This document shows positions 11,801-26,800 of a stretch of DNA of 64,000 bases, piece by piece. Position 1 is the stretch's first letter; every line of letters starts with the position of its first letter. The notes under the pieces were generated by a model, which was not told the origin of the DNA, searched no databases, and saw only the letters and a list, made by a program, of their open reading frames with translations. The translations under genes were made by a program, and so were the position numbers. Origin of the DNA: Vanilla planifolia (lineage: Eukaryota; Streptophyta; Magnoliopsida; Asparagales; Orchidaceae); NCBI GenBank assembly GCA_023846275.1, contig CM043875.1, positions 4,027,569-4,091,568 on the forward strand. Direction: 5' to 3'.

Positions 11801-14800
11801 GTAGGAAGCTTGAAGATTTTTGATCATCCATGATTGTGAAGGATGACATTTACATGAGCCAGAGGGGTTATTGAGCATATGATGGTCATAATCCTCAACC
11901 CTTGATGGGAGGAGGAATATGATTTAACAAACACCAAAGAGGAGGAGAGGTGAAATATGATGCTCTCTTACTCCCCTTCAAGGATGATGGTGTCTTGTGT
12001 ATGGTGAATGCAAGGGGACAACCTAAGGGTTTTGATGGAGGGTGATGAGGCTAGGTTTTGAGAGGAAATCATGGGTGAGAAGGGATAATGGAAGGGGTTT
12101 CCCATCTGTTTGATGATGCCTAACTAAAGAGAAGGAAAATGGGAATGGTGGTTTTAAGGAGAAAAGAGAGGGGTGCTTAAAATTTTGTAAGGAATGAGAG
12201 GGAGAGAGGGTTGATAGGTTGAAGAGGATTTGGAGGTATTGCAAGGCTTTAGGTTAAGAAGGGAGGTTAGTTATGGTGAAGGAGTTAGGATGCTGTAAGC
12301 TTTAGGTTACTAAAAAAATGAAAATAAAAAAATAAGAAAATTAATAGAGAACAAAGAGCGTGGGAAGGCCATTGAGTCTTAAGATTGTTACTAACCTTTT
12401 CTCTTGCAAATCACCAGATAATGCACAATATTCTTTGATAGCAATCACCTAAAAAACTATTTATCTTAAAAGTCCCTAAATACATGATTTCTTGAAAGAT
12501 CATATAAAAGTTTATATGCGTTCATGATGCCATAATATTATCAAGATTTTTCTTAAGACATAATAACATAATTTAAGTGGAGAATTATGAAGAGATAAAT
12601 GAAGAATTCAATTAAGATTAAAAACAATCTTATATCATAATAAGGTATTTATTTTAGATAAGTGAAGTAAAGAGCAAATCAAAGAGATTTTAATGATCCT
12701 AAAAGAGTAATTATTAGCTATTCTTCATCCAATAGGTTAACTCATCTATATGATGCCTCTAAACAAGTTAAACCAAGGTTTACCTTCATGTTTTTATGTT
12801 TGCAAAGTTTTAATCAAGTGAAGAAACAAAGGAAATAACAAAAGAGTCATGATGATTAATGAAGAATCTTGATGAACTATAGTGAATCACATATGAAGAA
12901 GTAGAACAATCACAGAAATGAACTCTACCATTTATCATCATTTTAGAAACTTGTTGATAAATAATTTGATTTGAATAAACTTATACTTAGACCTTATGCA
13001 ATGTCTATCTTTGAATTTATTTTTGTGAATCAAGAGTGCTTCAAACTCATAATTTAGTGTTTTGCATCATCCTTGAAAAAAAATGAGGACTAATTTGGAA
13101 ATCATGAGGGTTTGCATTTTCATGGAATAACTTCTCTGCAGTCTCTGAGAGCATTACATTTGTGCTTGTTCGACATATTTGAGCACTTCGTGATCATTTT
13201 GACTTAGTTGACCTTGGATGTAGTGGCCATAATCTATTGTTTTGTCTGAGTGCTGAACAAGTACATATAGAAATGGAGGCTAGATTGGTTATGATATATG
13301 TTTCACATTGTTGAAACAACAAATATCTGATAATCATCTATCTCATAGGTCGGTTGGGAAAGTCTGGCTTCAAGCTAATTATTACTTATATCGATTGGAA
13401 AAGAAGCTATGCTTTTATGTTTGTATTTTTTTGGGATGTTACTTTGCAGCCCATATACAAAGTGGTCTTTGCACCCCTTCACTTCTCGAGGAGAAAAAAT
13501 AGTTTTTGGATGATACATTCGAATTGTAAAGGGTGATCAATGAATATCTCAAATTCACTCACTAAACTCATTCTAATGAGGTGGCCGAGAGATTTCGCTC
13601 GCAATGACCAAGAGGAAGAACACTTTAAGGATCTTAAAGGAACAAGACTCGAAGGATAAAAGAAAAGTCACCCTTATCACTCAAGCCCCTCCCTTGAAGA
13701 AAAGTTGAGACAAATAAATGATGTCATTTGACTAGTCAAGCTCAAAAGGAGGTGACTTCGGATTCAAGGGAAGAGGCATCCTAAGAATTGATTAAAGATA
13801 TTGATATGATAGAGCATGGGACCCCTTATTATCTAACAATGGGGAGCCTTTAACTACGTGATACCTGGTTCTACCTACCTATCATTCATTAGGGGCCTTC
13901 CCTTTGCGACTTCGAAGATGAAAGTCAAAATGGAGGCTACTAGGGAGAGTATACACTTTTGAGGGTTTTTTCTTTTAGACAACACCATTCTTATGGTAAG
14001 ATCCAAGGAAGGTATAAAGAAAATGATGATGTGTTCTTATGTTGGAACACATTGAGACTTTATCTTTGATTTGGCAAATGTTTTGATTGCCTATAAGCTA
14101 GCAACCAACCTCCACAAGGTAAGTGCTATTGTTCATACCATTTTATTATAATATTTTTTGGTATAATTTTTGGACCATGATACAATTATAGTCTTGCATT
14201 AATGACGCAAATGACTTGCTAGTTGAGCAAGCAAGATCAATAATTTGCTTGTGGCACATGTCGAGTTCTTTGCTAGAGCTCAAAAAAGTTATAAAAGAAT
14301 TGGAAGATTAAAGGAGGGGAGTGACCTGGTTAAAGACGGATGTGATCAATGATATTAAGTTGTTTGGTGGAGGCAAAAATAGGTAGAGAGAGGTTTTAGG
14401 GAGCTATGGAGGAAATTGGCTAAGACGACTCTAAGATGGAGGATCTACAGGTTCACTCAGTATTTTGCTAAAAAGGACCCTTGAGGAGGTCTTGGCGATT
14501 TTCAAATCCCACAACTTGTATAATTCAAGAAAAAGGCTTATTAACTCCATACTTATCATGGCCTATATGTTTGTTAACATCTAATTCCTTGCTCTTTGAG
14601 TATTGTTAAGGAATGAATAGAACTTAGTGCATTTGAAGGACACAAAAGACTTATCTAGGCGAGAAAGGATAATTAAATATATTATTAATCCTTTGATAAT
14701 TCAAAATTTGATTAACAGGGAGTTCAAATTTCAAAAAACAAACGAAGAAAGTCTCTACCAAAAATTATACATTTTATCATATATATATATATATAATTCA

Positions 14801-17800
14801 ATTTTTTAACTATATCAACAACATTGTATAGATATAACAAAATTAATTACCACTGAATCACAATTTTATTGTAAAACCACTTCACCACAATAAAAATCTC
14901 AATATCACATCAACTGTTGCATCATTGATGTGTATTCTCCACTTGTCGCTATCTTTTTTTACTTACATGACATCTAAGATTTACTCGAAGTATTGAATTA
15001 TTTGGTAAAATTGGCATTTAGTAGCTTTTCAACCTTCTCACGAACAATGGTTTGTTTCTCTTTGCTAAATGGTCTTTAATCGATTGCTATTGGATAGGTT
15101 CTCATTTGAGAGCAAACATGTTTTTGAGGTTCCATGCAAATTTATCAAAAAAATCAACGAGAATTGAGAGGGTGACTTTCCTCTCAGGTTAATTCAAATT
15201 ATTAAACATTATTACTAAATTTTACAATTTTTTTATCTGAACACATTTTCATTAGGTATAGGCATAGAAAATAGTTTTTTGATCTTTTTGCTTATCATTG
15301 TTTTTTTTCTTAGTTTCTTCACGAAGAGTGAGGTAATATTTCCTTGACTATTGCAGATTAGTTTTTGTCGTTGTGATATTGGTACAATTTTTTTATTTGA
15401 ATACATTTTCATTGGGTATAGGCATAGAAAATAGCTTTTTGATCTTTTTGCTTACCATTATTTTTTTTTCTTGGTTTATTGAGGAAGAGTGAGGTAACAT
15501 TTCCTTGACTATTGCAGATTAGTTTTTGTCATTGTGATCTTGGTAGGGGTTGGGAACTTCAACTCTACATGAACCATCAAGAGAACTACTCGGACAAGGT
15601 TCATAATGGTTCCCCCAAGAACAACATTATATGCAAAGTGAGCTTTGATGATGATGAAATTGATCACTTGCATTATGGCATATTTGTCAGCACATTGGGT
15701 GAGTAGGAAAGATATGAAGCTTCCGAGGTAATAGAATTCTCTAGTGAATTTGACTAGGGTTCTATACATTGCCTGGAGTTGGTCTCAAGAGATCTTCATT
15801 TGCTCTTAGGCTTCAAGGAAGAGAGCATCGACAGAACTCCTAGAGTGAACAAGGAACCTACTGCCTTGAGCTTGGTGATGTCGGCGGAAATGATGATGGC
15901 ATTATCAAATGGGTGGTTGGGCAATAAGAGGTCCTTAAAGCATAGGATGATTGTAGTTTTGAGGAGTGGTTCCTTCAAGCCTTGACTAAGGAGGTCGCTT
16001 TGACCATCTTTAAGGTAGACTTTCTCGATGTAAAAGGTCTATCATTTGCAATCATGTAAATAATTGGCCTTTTATCATATTAATAGGGCACGTTCAATTG
16101 AGCTCAAATAGAGATTCTTGAGAAGTGGGGCAATAAGATAAGACTTTTCTAATATTGGAGTTTTCTTCTTTTAATATTCCTGAAGCTTACCTTCATTTGG
16201 TAGATTTTCGACAAGCCTTTTAAGCTACTAGCATTGTTCAGCATTATGCCCATGCTCCTTGTGATATTGGCAATATTCGTCTAGTTTTCATTTCGTAGTG
16301 GGAGCCTTCATTTGCTCTGGGGCTCAGTAGTAACCCTTTTGGTTAAAAGAATCTTAGTTTGAGGGGCCCAAGTGGGCTTGAGAAAGTCTTCTTTTGAGGC
16401 TTAAAGAAGAGAGGTTCAACTTTCACTTATACTTTACAATTTTGGCTTCAAAATTTTGAGATTCAACTTGCACTTATGTTTCACAATTTTGGCACTTTTT
16501 CCTCATAATCTATATAACAATTCGTTCGCTTGCTTGAACTCATCTGGATATTTGGAGAGAGATAAATTAATCCCAAGGGTAATAAGTCTAGAATGAGGGT
16601 GGTCATTACCAAAATTTTTGCAACCTCTCTACACATTCGTGGGTGGCCTAAGTAAATCTTTGAAGATAAGCTTGGAGGGCCTTATCTTTCTCTTGAATTA
16701 TAGCAAAGAGGTTGGTTTTTTAATTTTCTGGGAGATGGCAAAAGTTGGCAAGAAAGCTTGTCGAGATTTGGTGAAGTAATTCGAACCTTTTGGAAGGCAT
16801 CAAAACCAATTGAGAGCTACATTTTTCGGGAACTCGACGATCAGCTTGCACTTCATTGCACTTGCGCTATTTGGATTGTTATTGCAGGTCAAAATCGGTC
16901 ATGAAGCTGTCGTCGTCAGATTTTCCCCAATAAAACCAGAAAGGAGGTGCCTTTTATTTTGGAGAGAACTCTCCGTCCAGGACATGCTCAGCAAGGGGTT
17001 TCTCCCTCAATTTCTTTTGGGCTTTCAGCACTAGAGTCAACTTTCAATGTCATCCTCGTAGACTTGTGGACAATTAGATAGTAGGCCATCTCATTTACAG
17101 GAAATGGGCCTCAGAACCATTTTACGAATTTAAAGGGACTGTATACCTCTATTTTTTACCTTAAAAGTGAATACGATGCCACATTCTCAATTTGAAGACG
17201 CCTGCTCTTAGCAATCATGGATCGGTGACAAAAATTCATATAACGTTTTTGATTTTTCATGTCTTGTGAGGCGAAGATGTTTTGTTGATTTTTATGCTCA
17301 TATTGTTGTTTTCCCCATTTTTTTTACATCTTAAGTTATAATTGCTTCATTTGATGTAGGAGTTACAATTAGTTTTGTTCTTGCTGGGGCAGCATGTGTG
17401 CTGAATGCCCTTTGCTATGCTGAGTTGGCTTCGCGGTTTCCTGCTGTTGTCGGTGGTGCATATTTATACTCGTACACAGCTTTCAACGAGCTTACAGCAT
17501 TTCTTGTATTTGCTCAACTAATGCTGGATTACCATATTGGTGCTGCTAGTATTGCTCGCAGCCTGGCAAGCTATGTGGTGTCTCTTTTTGAACTTTTTCC
17601 CGTCTTTAAGGGCATTTTCCCTAGCTGGTTTGGGCGTGGAGGCTTGGAATTGTTTGGTGGAATCCTTTCCATTAACCTATTGGCTCCAATACTTCTGCTG
17701 ATTTTGACTGTAATTCTTTGCTATGGCGTTAAAGAATCCTCTGTAGTGAACTCATATATGACTTCAGTAAAGGTAATTTTTGTATGTTGTGAAGCTTAAT

Positions 17801-20800
17801 TACTGGGTCAGTTCTTATCATTGCATGATCGCTTATCTTACAAAACCATCACACTGTGCATCTACCAGAAGTGAGTTTGGTTAGCAGTGATGGAATTGAC
17901 CCACGGTGACTGTCTGAAATGGATCATGAAATGGACTGAATTTTTTTCCTATCAATTTTGTTATATTTATTGTTGGAACAAATATCTTTATCAAAAGAGA
18001 ATCTACTAAGATTTAATTCCAAGAGAAAACCAAATACATCACACAATTATAATAATAATTGGGAATAAGATGAGATGACAACAAGATATTATGTGGTTTG
18101 ATTAAGAAATAACCGACATCTGTGTTACAAGAAGAGTCAATAAATATGAATCGAAGACCTTTCTAAAAACTAAATTGGGAAATTATAAAGATCTAATGAA
18201 AGATGAAGATTCTCACATCCAAATCCAACATAAATCACCAAGGAATACCAGGTTTTATTTTTGCCTTCTATATATGAAGAATTTTAATCAAGAACCCAGA
18301 GGAAGATAATTGACTTGAAACCAAATGAAATCCTTACTCTTTTCTCAACACACTTCCAATTCCCAAGTTTTTGTTCATGGCCTTCAGATAGTGTATTATC
18401 AAGTTTTGTGTAGTTTAAGCTTTCTTCTAGGTCTTTTCTTAATTCAAATTATTTTGCTTTAAAGCCATCTCAATCTAATTTGGTGGAAAAGGAATTTCAT
18501 ATGGTTATTATGTCTGTTTAAGTATTTATTGAATTAAGCAAATTGATCAATGATTTAATAAGCCAAGTAACACCTCCTTGTTATCTTTTGGGATATTGTT
18601 TTGGCTTGGTCAACCAAAATTAATTTCTGTATGTTCAATAACCAAAATAATGAATTCCTTAATTCCAGATAATACTAAAAAGTTAATAATCTTGATAATG
18701 CATCATGTTTTTGTTGAATTGTATGAATTGCCCTAATTAAACAAGTGGGCTTTGGTTGTTTACATGAGACATTATTACATTGACAATGTTGTGAAGATAT
18801 GGCCAAACCTGCTTCCTTTGCTGGCAACGATGACATGTTTCATTTCATTGTAATGTTTTGATTTGTGTGGAATTTGATTGGTATGGCTAACTTATGTAGA
18901 TTTCTTCTTTTTTTCTTGATATGTATACGTTTGTGTTTTATCATGTAAAAGTGCTTCTCTTACTTTACGTTATTTTGCAAGGATTATTTGCACACATGAT
19001 AATGGTCATAGGCTTTTGAGATTGTCCCTCTCAAATGAGCACTTGGACTGAGATTGGGAGATGAGCCAACAGATCAAATAATGCTTCATTAGAAGTAGGA
19101 CATGGCTATATGGATCCACTCCTTGAGTTCAAGGAATCAAATAAGCAAAATATGAACTCCCAGCTAAGTTATAAAGGTGCAAGTTAATTAAATTCTTTAG
19201 ATGAGCACTAGTGTTGTGGGTGAACTTAGATTCCTAGGTGTTACAATGTGAAAGGCCCTGAGTGGGGTTTTTAATAGTGAGTGATTTTACACACATTTGC
19301 AATTGTTAGCAATTTTTTTGAAATGCATACGAAGGCATCCAAAAGTTGCCATGTTTTGAGGCCTAATAAACTTGTAGAGGCTATAAATTTTGGTCTTTTA
19401 ATTGTGCAGTTAGGTCAAAATATAGCACAAATTGTTTTTTAAAATGGTTATGGGATCCCTAATTTTCAGTCCGTAATCCTAATCCTTAATTCTTAATTAC
19501 CTTGTAATTAGTTATGTTCCCTAATCATGATCACATAACAATGATGGGTAACAATGGCTTTGGTCATGTGCTCATGATGGCCTAAAATGCTTGAAAAGTT
19601 GGGATAAACCTTCCAAAGGCACATATGAAATGTTGACAGTGATTTTGTTTCTTTTCATTGATGGTGATTAAGGAGCCCCTCTAACTTTTTTTATTTGGTA
19701 TGCTGTAGTACTTTTCCTCTATAATATGTTGCTAGTGGGGAAAGGAAGTTGATACCTATGTGCTATTTGATTCTTGTTAGTATTTGGTGTCACTATATCT
19801 ACTCCTATGATTTGTACTCATTTGGTAGAGATTTAAGCCTAATCTCCTTAGTTGTTTAATGCCTTGAATGCTGGTGAACATATATCTATATGGATCAAGG
19901 TCATGTTTTGCTGAAATAATGATGTTTTTCTTGTTCATACGAATGTAAGAATGAGAAATTTTGTTTGAGAAAATGCTTTATGCATTGGTATAATTCATGC
20001 AGAATCTATCTCATATGCACAAACTTGAATTGTTTGGTTGTCCCTCCTTCAGTTAAATTTAGATTGTTTTTTGCTGAAATTTATCATGCATTGCAGCCAC
20101 TACTTTTTTTGAATTTACTCCTGTGGTTGTTTGGTTGATGTTTTTCTTCATGAAAGTTTTCAGATTTCAAATACTGGAAGTTAGATGTCCAGGAGTTGCT
20201 TCAGCTATAACTAATCCATTGACTTGATATTATGTTGCAGGTGGTCATTGTTGTACTAGTCATTTTTGCTGGTTCTTTTGAGGTGGATGTGTCTAATTGG
20301 TCGCCATTTGCTCCCTATGGTTTTAAAGCTGTTGTCACTGGGGCCACTGTAGCTTTCTTTGCATACGTCGGATTTGATGCAGTAGCTAATTCTGCTGAAG
20401 AATCCAAGAGACCTCAGGTGCGTTGACATAAATGCAAACTTTAATGAAATCTGGTGGGTCAGATTACAAAGCTATTGCAGTTGAATTTCTTATACTTCTC
20501 GTAAAAGGTTTAGAGGTAGATTTCTTTCTTTTTGCAAAATCCTTTATTTGTGGTTCCAATATTTATACAGCATTTTTTCTGTTCTGTAGAGGGACTTGCC
20601 CATTGGCATCTTAGCAAGCCTTCTGGTGTGCGCACTACTTTATGCCTGCGTTTGTTTGGTTATTACTGGAATGGTTCCGTATCAGTTTCTTGGTGAAGAT
20701 GCTCCTCTGGCAGATGCTTTCAATGCCAAAGGAATGCAATATGTTTCTGTTTTAATCAGTATTGGGGCTGTTGCAGGTCTTACTACAACCCTTCTGGTCG

Positions 20801-23800
20801 GTTTATATGTGCAGGTGATTTTCAATCCTTCTTCCAGACATTGTCTTCACGTTTTTATTCATTATATTTGTCACCTTTTGAATGGTCAATAACAGTCCCG
20901 CTTGTATCTTGGCCTTGGAAGGGATGGTCTACTTCCTTCAATTTTTGCGAAAGTGCACCCTACATGGCACACCCCTGTTCATTCTCAGATATGGGTTGGC
21001 TGTGTTGCTGGAATTTTGGGAGGTTTGTTTAATGTGCACAATCTATCTCACATTCTTTCTGTAGGTACATTGGTACGTGTTTCAATGTTGGTGGGCTATA
21101 TTATCATGTTATCATCTTTAATGCTTTAGAGTTCAAATCATATAGTGTTCAATCTTAATGTTTGGCAGACTGGTTACTCTGTTGTTTCGGCCTGTGTCAT
21201 CACTCTGCGCTGGAAGGATGTAGGTCCAAGCCAAGTTTCAGTGAAGTTCCTTTCATTAAGGCATGAAGGAATAATCTGTATTTTGGTGGTTGGCTGCTGT
21301 GGGTTTGCAGCTGGACTTTTCTATCGCTTTAATTCTTCATTTTACTTGTTGGTAATAGCTATAATGATAGCAATACTTGCTGGTGCAGCTCTGCATTTTC
21401 GGCAAGTGAGTTCTTCCTATACTTTAATTATTGATTCTTTCATAATTCAAAATTAACCTGTTTTAATAATTTTCCTTGCTTTCTTTCAAGAGAACTCGAT
21501 TTACATTTGAGGTATCACTTAGAATCTGAATTATTATTATTATTATTATATATATGTATATATATACACACACACATACCATTTCTTGATGGACCCATTT
21601 ATGAACATTACTTTGCTGAATGAGCAACCTTTACGTTTTATCCTAAACGCATGGAACTGCCTCTCTTTATAATGAATGCTGCTTTCATTTACTTGAGGCA
21701 TGTTTGTCTCTTTGGTTATGGTGCTGGTGTCTAACTGATAAATGCTGCTTTCATTTACTTGCTAAAGTGGATATGGTTCTTTCATACTGGGATTTGGTTT
21801 GATGAATTAGCATCAAATTGTTGGTTAAGTCTGGTACTGCTGCTCTGCAAAATCTAAGGCACAAAATTATGAACGCATGATAGTGATGGTTTTTATCTAG
21901 CCATTATGTAATTTTTTTTATCAATTGAGCTGTGATTAAGCTACTGCAATTATAGAGCTTAAGATCTACTGCAAATTGCTTTCACTTGTATATATCTCCT
22001 TAGAATACCTTTGGACATCATGGTCAATTCATTGCAATTCAAAAAACTAAAGCTGCTGGGATAGAAATATTCAAGGTCAGAAAAACTTACATTGTGTAAT
22101 GAAAATTTTGTTAACATGCCCACCCTTTAGTGTTAGAATTAATGACGTCCAGTTGTCATGCTTTGATTTTCATGTGATACTTAGGAATCCAAAGTGTTTC
22201 AATCAATATGTTGCCTATAATTCTGAAGCCTTTGAGAGTTAGCTTATAGGACTTTTAGTTACACCTGATGTAAATGAACCTAAATGGCCATTGATAAATT
22301 TGTTGACTGCAACTATGATGAAAAAATTTACAAAACGTGAGTCAAAGATGATAATTCCTAAATTCTAGAATGAAAAAAAAACAACTGCTTTTTTAGTAAT
22401 GGTATACCTTATTTACTGGCTTTTATGAAATTTGAAATGCTGTGCAATTTTGTGGTGAGTTTAATTCTTTGTTTGCTCTTTCAATAATCAGGTTTATGAA
22501 GATCCACCGGGTTTCTCTTGCCCTGCAGTGCCTCTACTCCCAATTGCTAGCATTTTTTTCAACATTTTCTTGTTTGCACAGGTTAGCATGCATAATTAGC
22601 TGTAGATATTTAACATTTTAGTAATGAAGATATCATTAGCTAGTTATAATAACTTACTGATTCTTTTTGTATTAAACATGAAACCTTCACTCTTAATGCT
22701 ATTTTTTTATTTTATTTTATTTTCCTGAAGTGTAGGCAGAAGTGGTTGTGTAATTTGGTTCCAGTTTATGCTTTGCTAGGCTTACCAGTTCAGATATTGT
22801 TGAATTGAAATAGACATGCTGCTTTACTGTTGATTTTAATATCTTATTCAGAATTATATTCTTGTAAGCATAGAATGCATTGTTAGCTTTATCTGTATTG
22901 CTTTGCATCTGACATTCATTGAGCTATCCCTCTTTGGGAACCAGTTTCCCTACATTTTATTGCAACTCTGGCCAAAGAACAATATTGGTAAATGGTACCC
23001 CCCAGAATGTGAGAGGAGAACTCTAAGGTAGAAGATAGATACACAGTAAGCTGGGAAACAGGTCTTCAGAAAGTGAGTGAATAAAGAAGTCTCTAGAGAA
23101 AGTAATTGAGTAATGGAGACCTAGCCATAGTTATGCTTTTATACTGAAGTATTGCTATTTACAATAAAGCGATTCAAATAAGGAAAAGGTTATGTGACTG
23201 CACTGCATGATGTTCTCATAGCCGTCCACAGTTGAAGCATATTAGTGCTGAATTTGAGTGATGAGCACTGAGAAGCAAAATGACTCCTGGATAGACTTCT
23301 AGTGAAGATATCATCCATCTGAATAGTGGAAGGAGTGCGTTGTAGTTTAAGAATATCATTAAAAAGAAACTCTAATGAAATGATGATAGATATCTGTATG
23401 TTAAGTGCAGGTATGAAAAACTGGGTTTGCTTCCTAATGGAGTAACGGTTTATTATTGCAACATAGAATTGGCAGAGTGAATGCGAATACCAAAGCTCTC
23501 AAAAGATGTTGCAGAACCAACGAACCTTAGCAATGGTCATAGCCAAAGTCTAATACACTAATTCAGAACTTGAACGTGGTACGTTGTCTTGTTTCTTTGG
23601 TGTTCATGACAACAAGTTCTTCCCAAAAAAACACAAACTCCAGTAATTGACCACCAACATTGGTGTCTCTTACCCAATTAGAATCACAGTAAAAAATTGA
23701 AGAGGGTGGGTCGGCTTGAACCAACAAACCACGATCAATGTTCCTTTGAGAATTCTCTTTGCTGCTACAAGGTGTGTAGAGTGAGGACAGTTATAAAATG

Positions 23801-26800
23801 AGCAAACAAGCCTTATTGACCACAAATGAATATCAGGCCCTGTTATTTTCAAGTATTGCAATGTTCCTACAGATCGTCCAAACTGATAGATTTGGAGCTG
23901 GATCGCCACCATTTAGTGAAAGTTGAGTTCCAAATAGTGGAGTAACAATTGGTTTGCAGTTTTCCAGCTTAAACCAGAAAAGAATGTCCAATGCATGTCA
24001 AAATTGAGAAATAGAAAGGCGCTGACCAAGTGAAATGATTTCCAATCCAAGAAAATATTTTAGATTACTGGAATTCTTGCAGTGAAAATCATAGATCTTT
24101 GCATAAAACGTTCAATTGCAATAGGAGAGCTTCCAGCAATTATTAGATCAAGGTAGAATAAGATGAATAGGACCTAATTGTCCCAAGGTCTGGTAAACAG
24201 AGAGTTATCACTTTGGCTGTTATAAAATCCTGCATTAATGCCAAGCTTGGGGTGCTTATCTGAGACCATAAATTACACAATTCAAGAGACAAATATAATT
24301 AGGATAGAGATCCTCAAATAAAACAATTCCTGTAGAAATCAATGTAGAAAGGTATCAGATACATGTAGCTCTCAAAGGGTCCACTAGTTGGAAATAGCCA
24401 CAGTCCTTATGGTTGCTGGCTTTGCCACTGAACTGTAGGTGAGGTCATAATCAATTCCTTCCGGTTAATAATACTGTTTTGCAACAAGGCACACTTTATA
24501 GTTCTCCACAGAACCATTAGCATGAATTTTGATTTTTAAAACTCATCGAAAGCCAATTATATTCATATTGCTGGAACACAAGTACAAGTTGAATTTTAAG
24601 TGAAGCACCGTATTTAACCTCCATAGCCTTCTTCCAATGAAGATGGTTCAAGTAGCTTGGGATCATGAAGAGAAGATGTAAGAGCAGTGGAAGGTGGGGA
24701 TGTGTGTGATTGGGAAGGTATGGGAACTATAGTTTTGCAAATGGGCTGATTGTTTGCAAACTTGAGTAGAACATCAAGAAGACAAAGTAGAGTGTTCCAA
24801 ATTAGGAGTTGTAGTAGTTGCCAGAATTAATGTAGGCAAAGATGATGGAATACTGTTATCCATGGAGTGCAGAAGATTGGAAATAAGTGAATCATAATGT
24901 AATAATAGAAACATGGAACGAGGAAGTGTGAGCAAACCAAAGAGAAGATTTCCTTGAATGGAATCATTTTTATCAGAGTTAACATGTGGATGCATGTATT
25001 TTTTAAAGATTGAATGTCATTGATATCTTTTATAAGGACTATCTTAGTTAAGGAAAACAGAACTGAAGGGTGGGGCATGAATTTGTGCAACTTTGGTGCA
25101 AGAATTAATTGGAAGAATGGGCACTTAAAGTGTTGTAGATGCATCCAATCAAAATTATGAGGAAATAGAAGTTTGAAGGGATAAGTCTGTTTATTTGAAA
25201 AACTGTTGTGGTAAAGGCATGTGGCTAAAAAGCAAATGGTGATACTGAATAAGTGAACACCATCCAATATCATGACGTCTTGATGTTTGCATTTTATCAA
25301 GCCGTTCTATGGGTCGTATAAGTGCAAGGCAAATGATGTTGAATTTCATTTTAGACAAGAAAACTTACCTCCACAATCAATTTGAGCATTTGATTGTGGT
25401 ATTGAAGATGCTTTTTACTTCTGTTTTGAAATAAAGAAAAGTTTACAGATATCTGATTTGTGCAACAAGGAATATAATGAGGTGTAATGCTTAAAATCAT
25501 TGACATTGGAAACAAAAAGCAAAACACTCAATGATACAGGTGAAGGACACCATATATCCAAATGTAATAATTCTAATGAATGTTTAGCTGCATAAGTGCA
25601 AACATTAGATGGAATTTGATTTGATTTTTCTTAACCGGCATGTATGCAATGGGTGGAGTAAATTCTTCATGAATTAGAAAAAAGAAAGTTTTTGAAAGAC
25701 TTCATGAGAGGGACAACCAATGCAGCAAGCCATATTGTTGTAGTTGGAATGCTAGAATAGGTAGCTGGAGATGGTGCCTATGGTGATGAATTAGGGTTGT
25801 ACAATCCTCTTTTGCTATTGTGAGTGAGGAGTATGTGTCCAATTAGGTTGTCCTTCATAATGAATTCATTAGCATCTAGCAAAGATATGCAAATATGCTC
25901 ACAACAAAACTATTGAAGAGAATGAATATTCTTAAGACCGTGAACGCACAAAACAATATCAAGGCCAAATCTTCTATGAGACTACGTGTTACAAGAGGAG
26001 CCAATGTGCTAATGAGTGACATAAATACCTTAACTTGGTTGTGTCTGGTAAATAGGGATTGACATACCATTGCCAACAACGATTAGATTGATACCTTGAT
26101 CATGTCTTTGTTGGCTCACCCTGTGCTGCATCCATCAGTCCATTTTGGCATCGTTGAACCTTTATTGGCCCATCGTGGTGTCTCCTTACCTTCATCAATT
26201 AACCTTGTCATAATTGAACCATGTTTGTCGAACTTCGATGTTGTTAGGACTCTCCTAACTAACATTGGCATTACTGAAATTTTGTTGTCAACCTATAGCA
26301 TTGTCATGTCTAGCCCTCATCGACAACAATAGCTTGCATAAAACTCAAGAAATGCATGCTATGGTTTATTGAATAATCAAAAAGTTTCCAATGCATACCT
26401 ACCAATGTCTCAAAAAACGTTCTTAGAGCATTTTTCCATGTGCTCACTAAAAATGCAAAGTTTCACCTTTCAAAATTTGAAGTTAATTTAAATTTCAACC
26501 ACTTGGTAGTTCATCAATGGTTTGAGACTAGTTTATTGAAGCCTATCCCCCAAGGTCAATTTCTTGATACTGGTCTTTTGAGAACATTTGATGGAGTGAA
26601 TGCTTTTATGTTAAGCAGATGATGGCACGGCTACGAATGCTCTGATGTCAATAATATAATGGAGGTGTAAAGATGTTCAATAATGTGTAGGTGTGTAGAT
26701 CCTCAAAAGGGGAAATTGTGCCTACCCAAAGATTGGGGCGACTGACGATCAAGACAATGGTAGTTGGGTTGTGTCACAGTACATTGTGGTGATTGTTGGT

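Larger units (their letters stand above)
9034..17359 (+). other. CAT9 intron 1 (8.3 kb)
   Basis: The intron begins GTGAGG after codon 77 (phase 1) and ends TTGATGTAG. It is very long for this gene. The last third (about 14990-16290) holds a decayed antisense gypsy relic. The part from 9200 to 14900 contains only broken frames; nothing in it could be matched to a family with confidence. Repeats include a 160-bp tandem duplication (15224-15541) and a 48-bp one (about 16410-16507). Confidence 0.85.
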
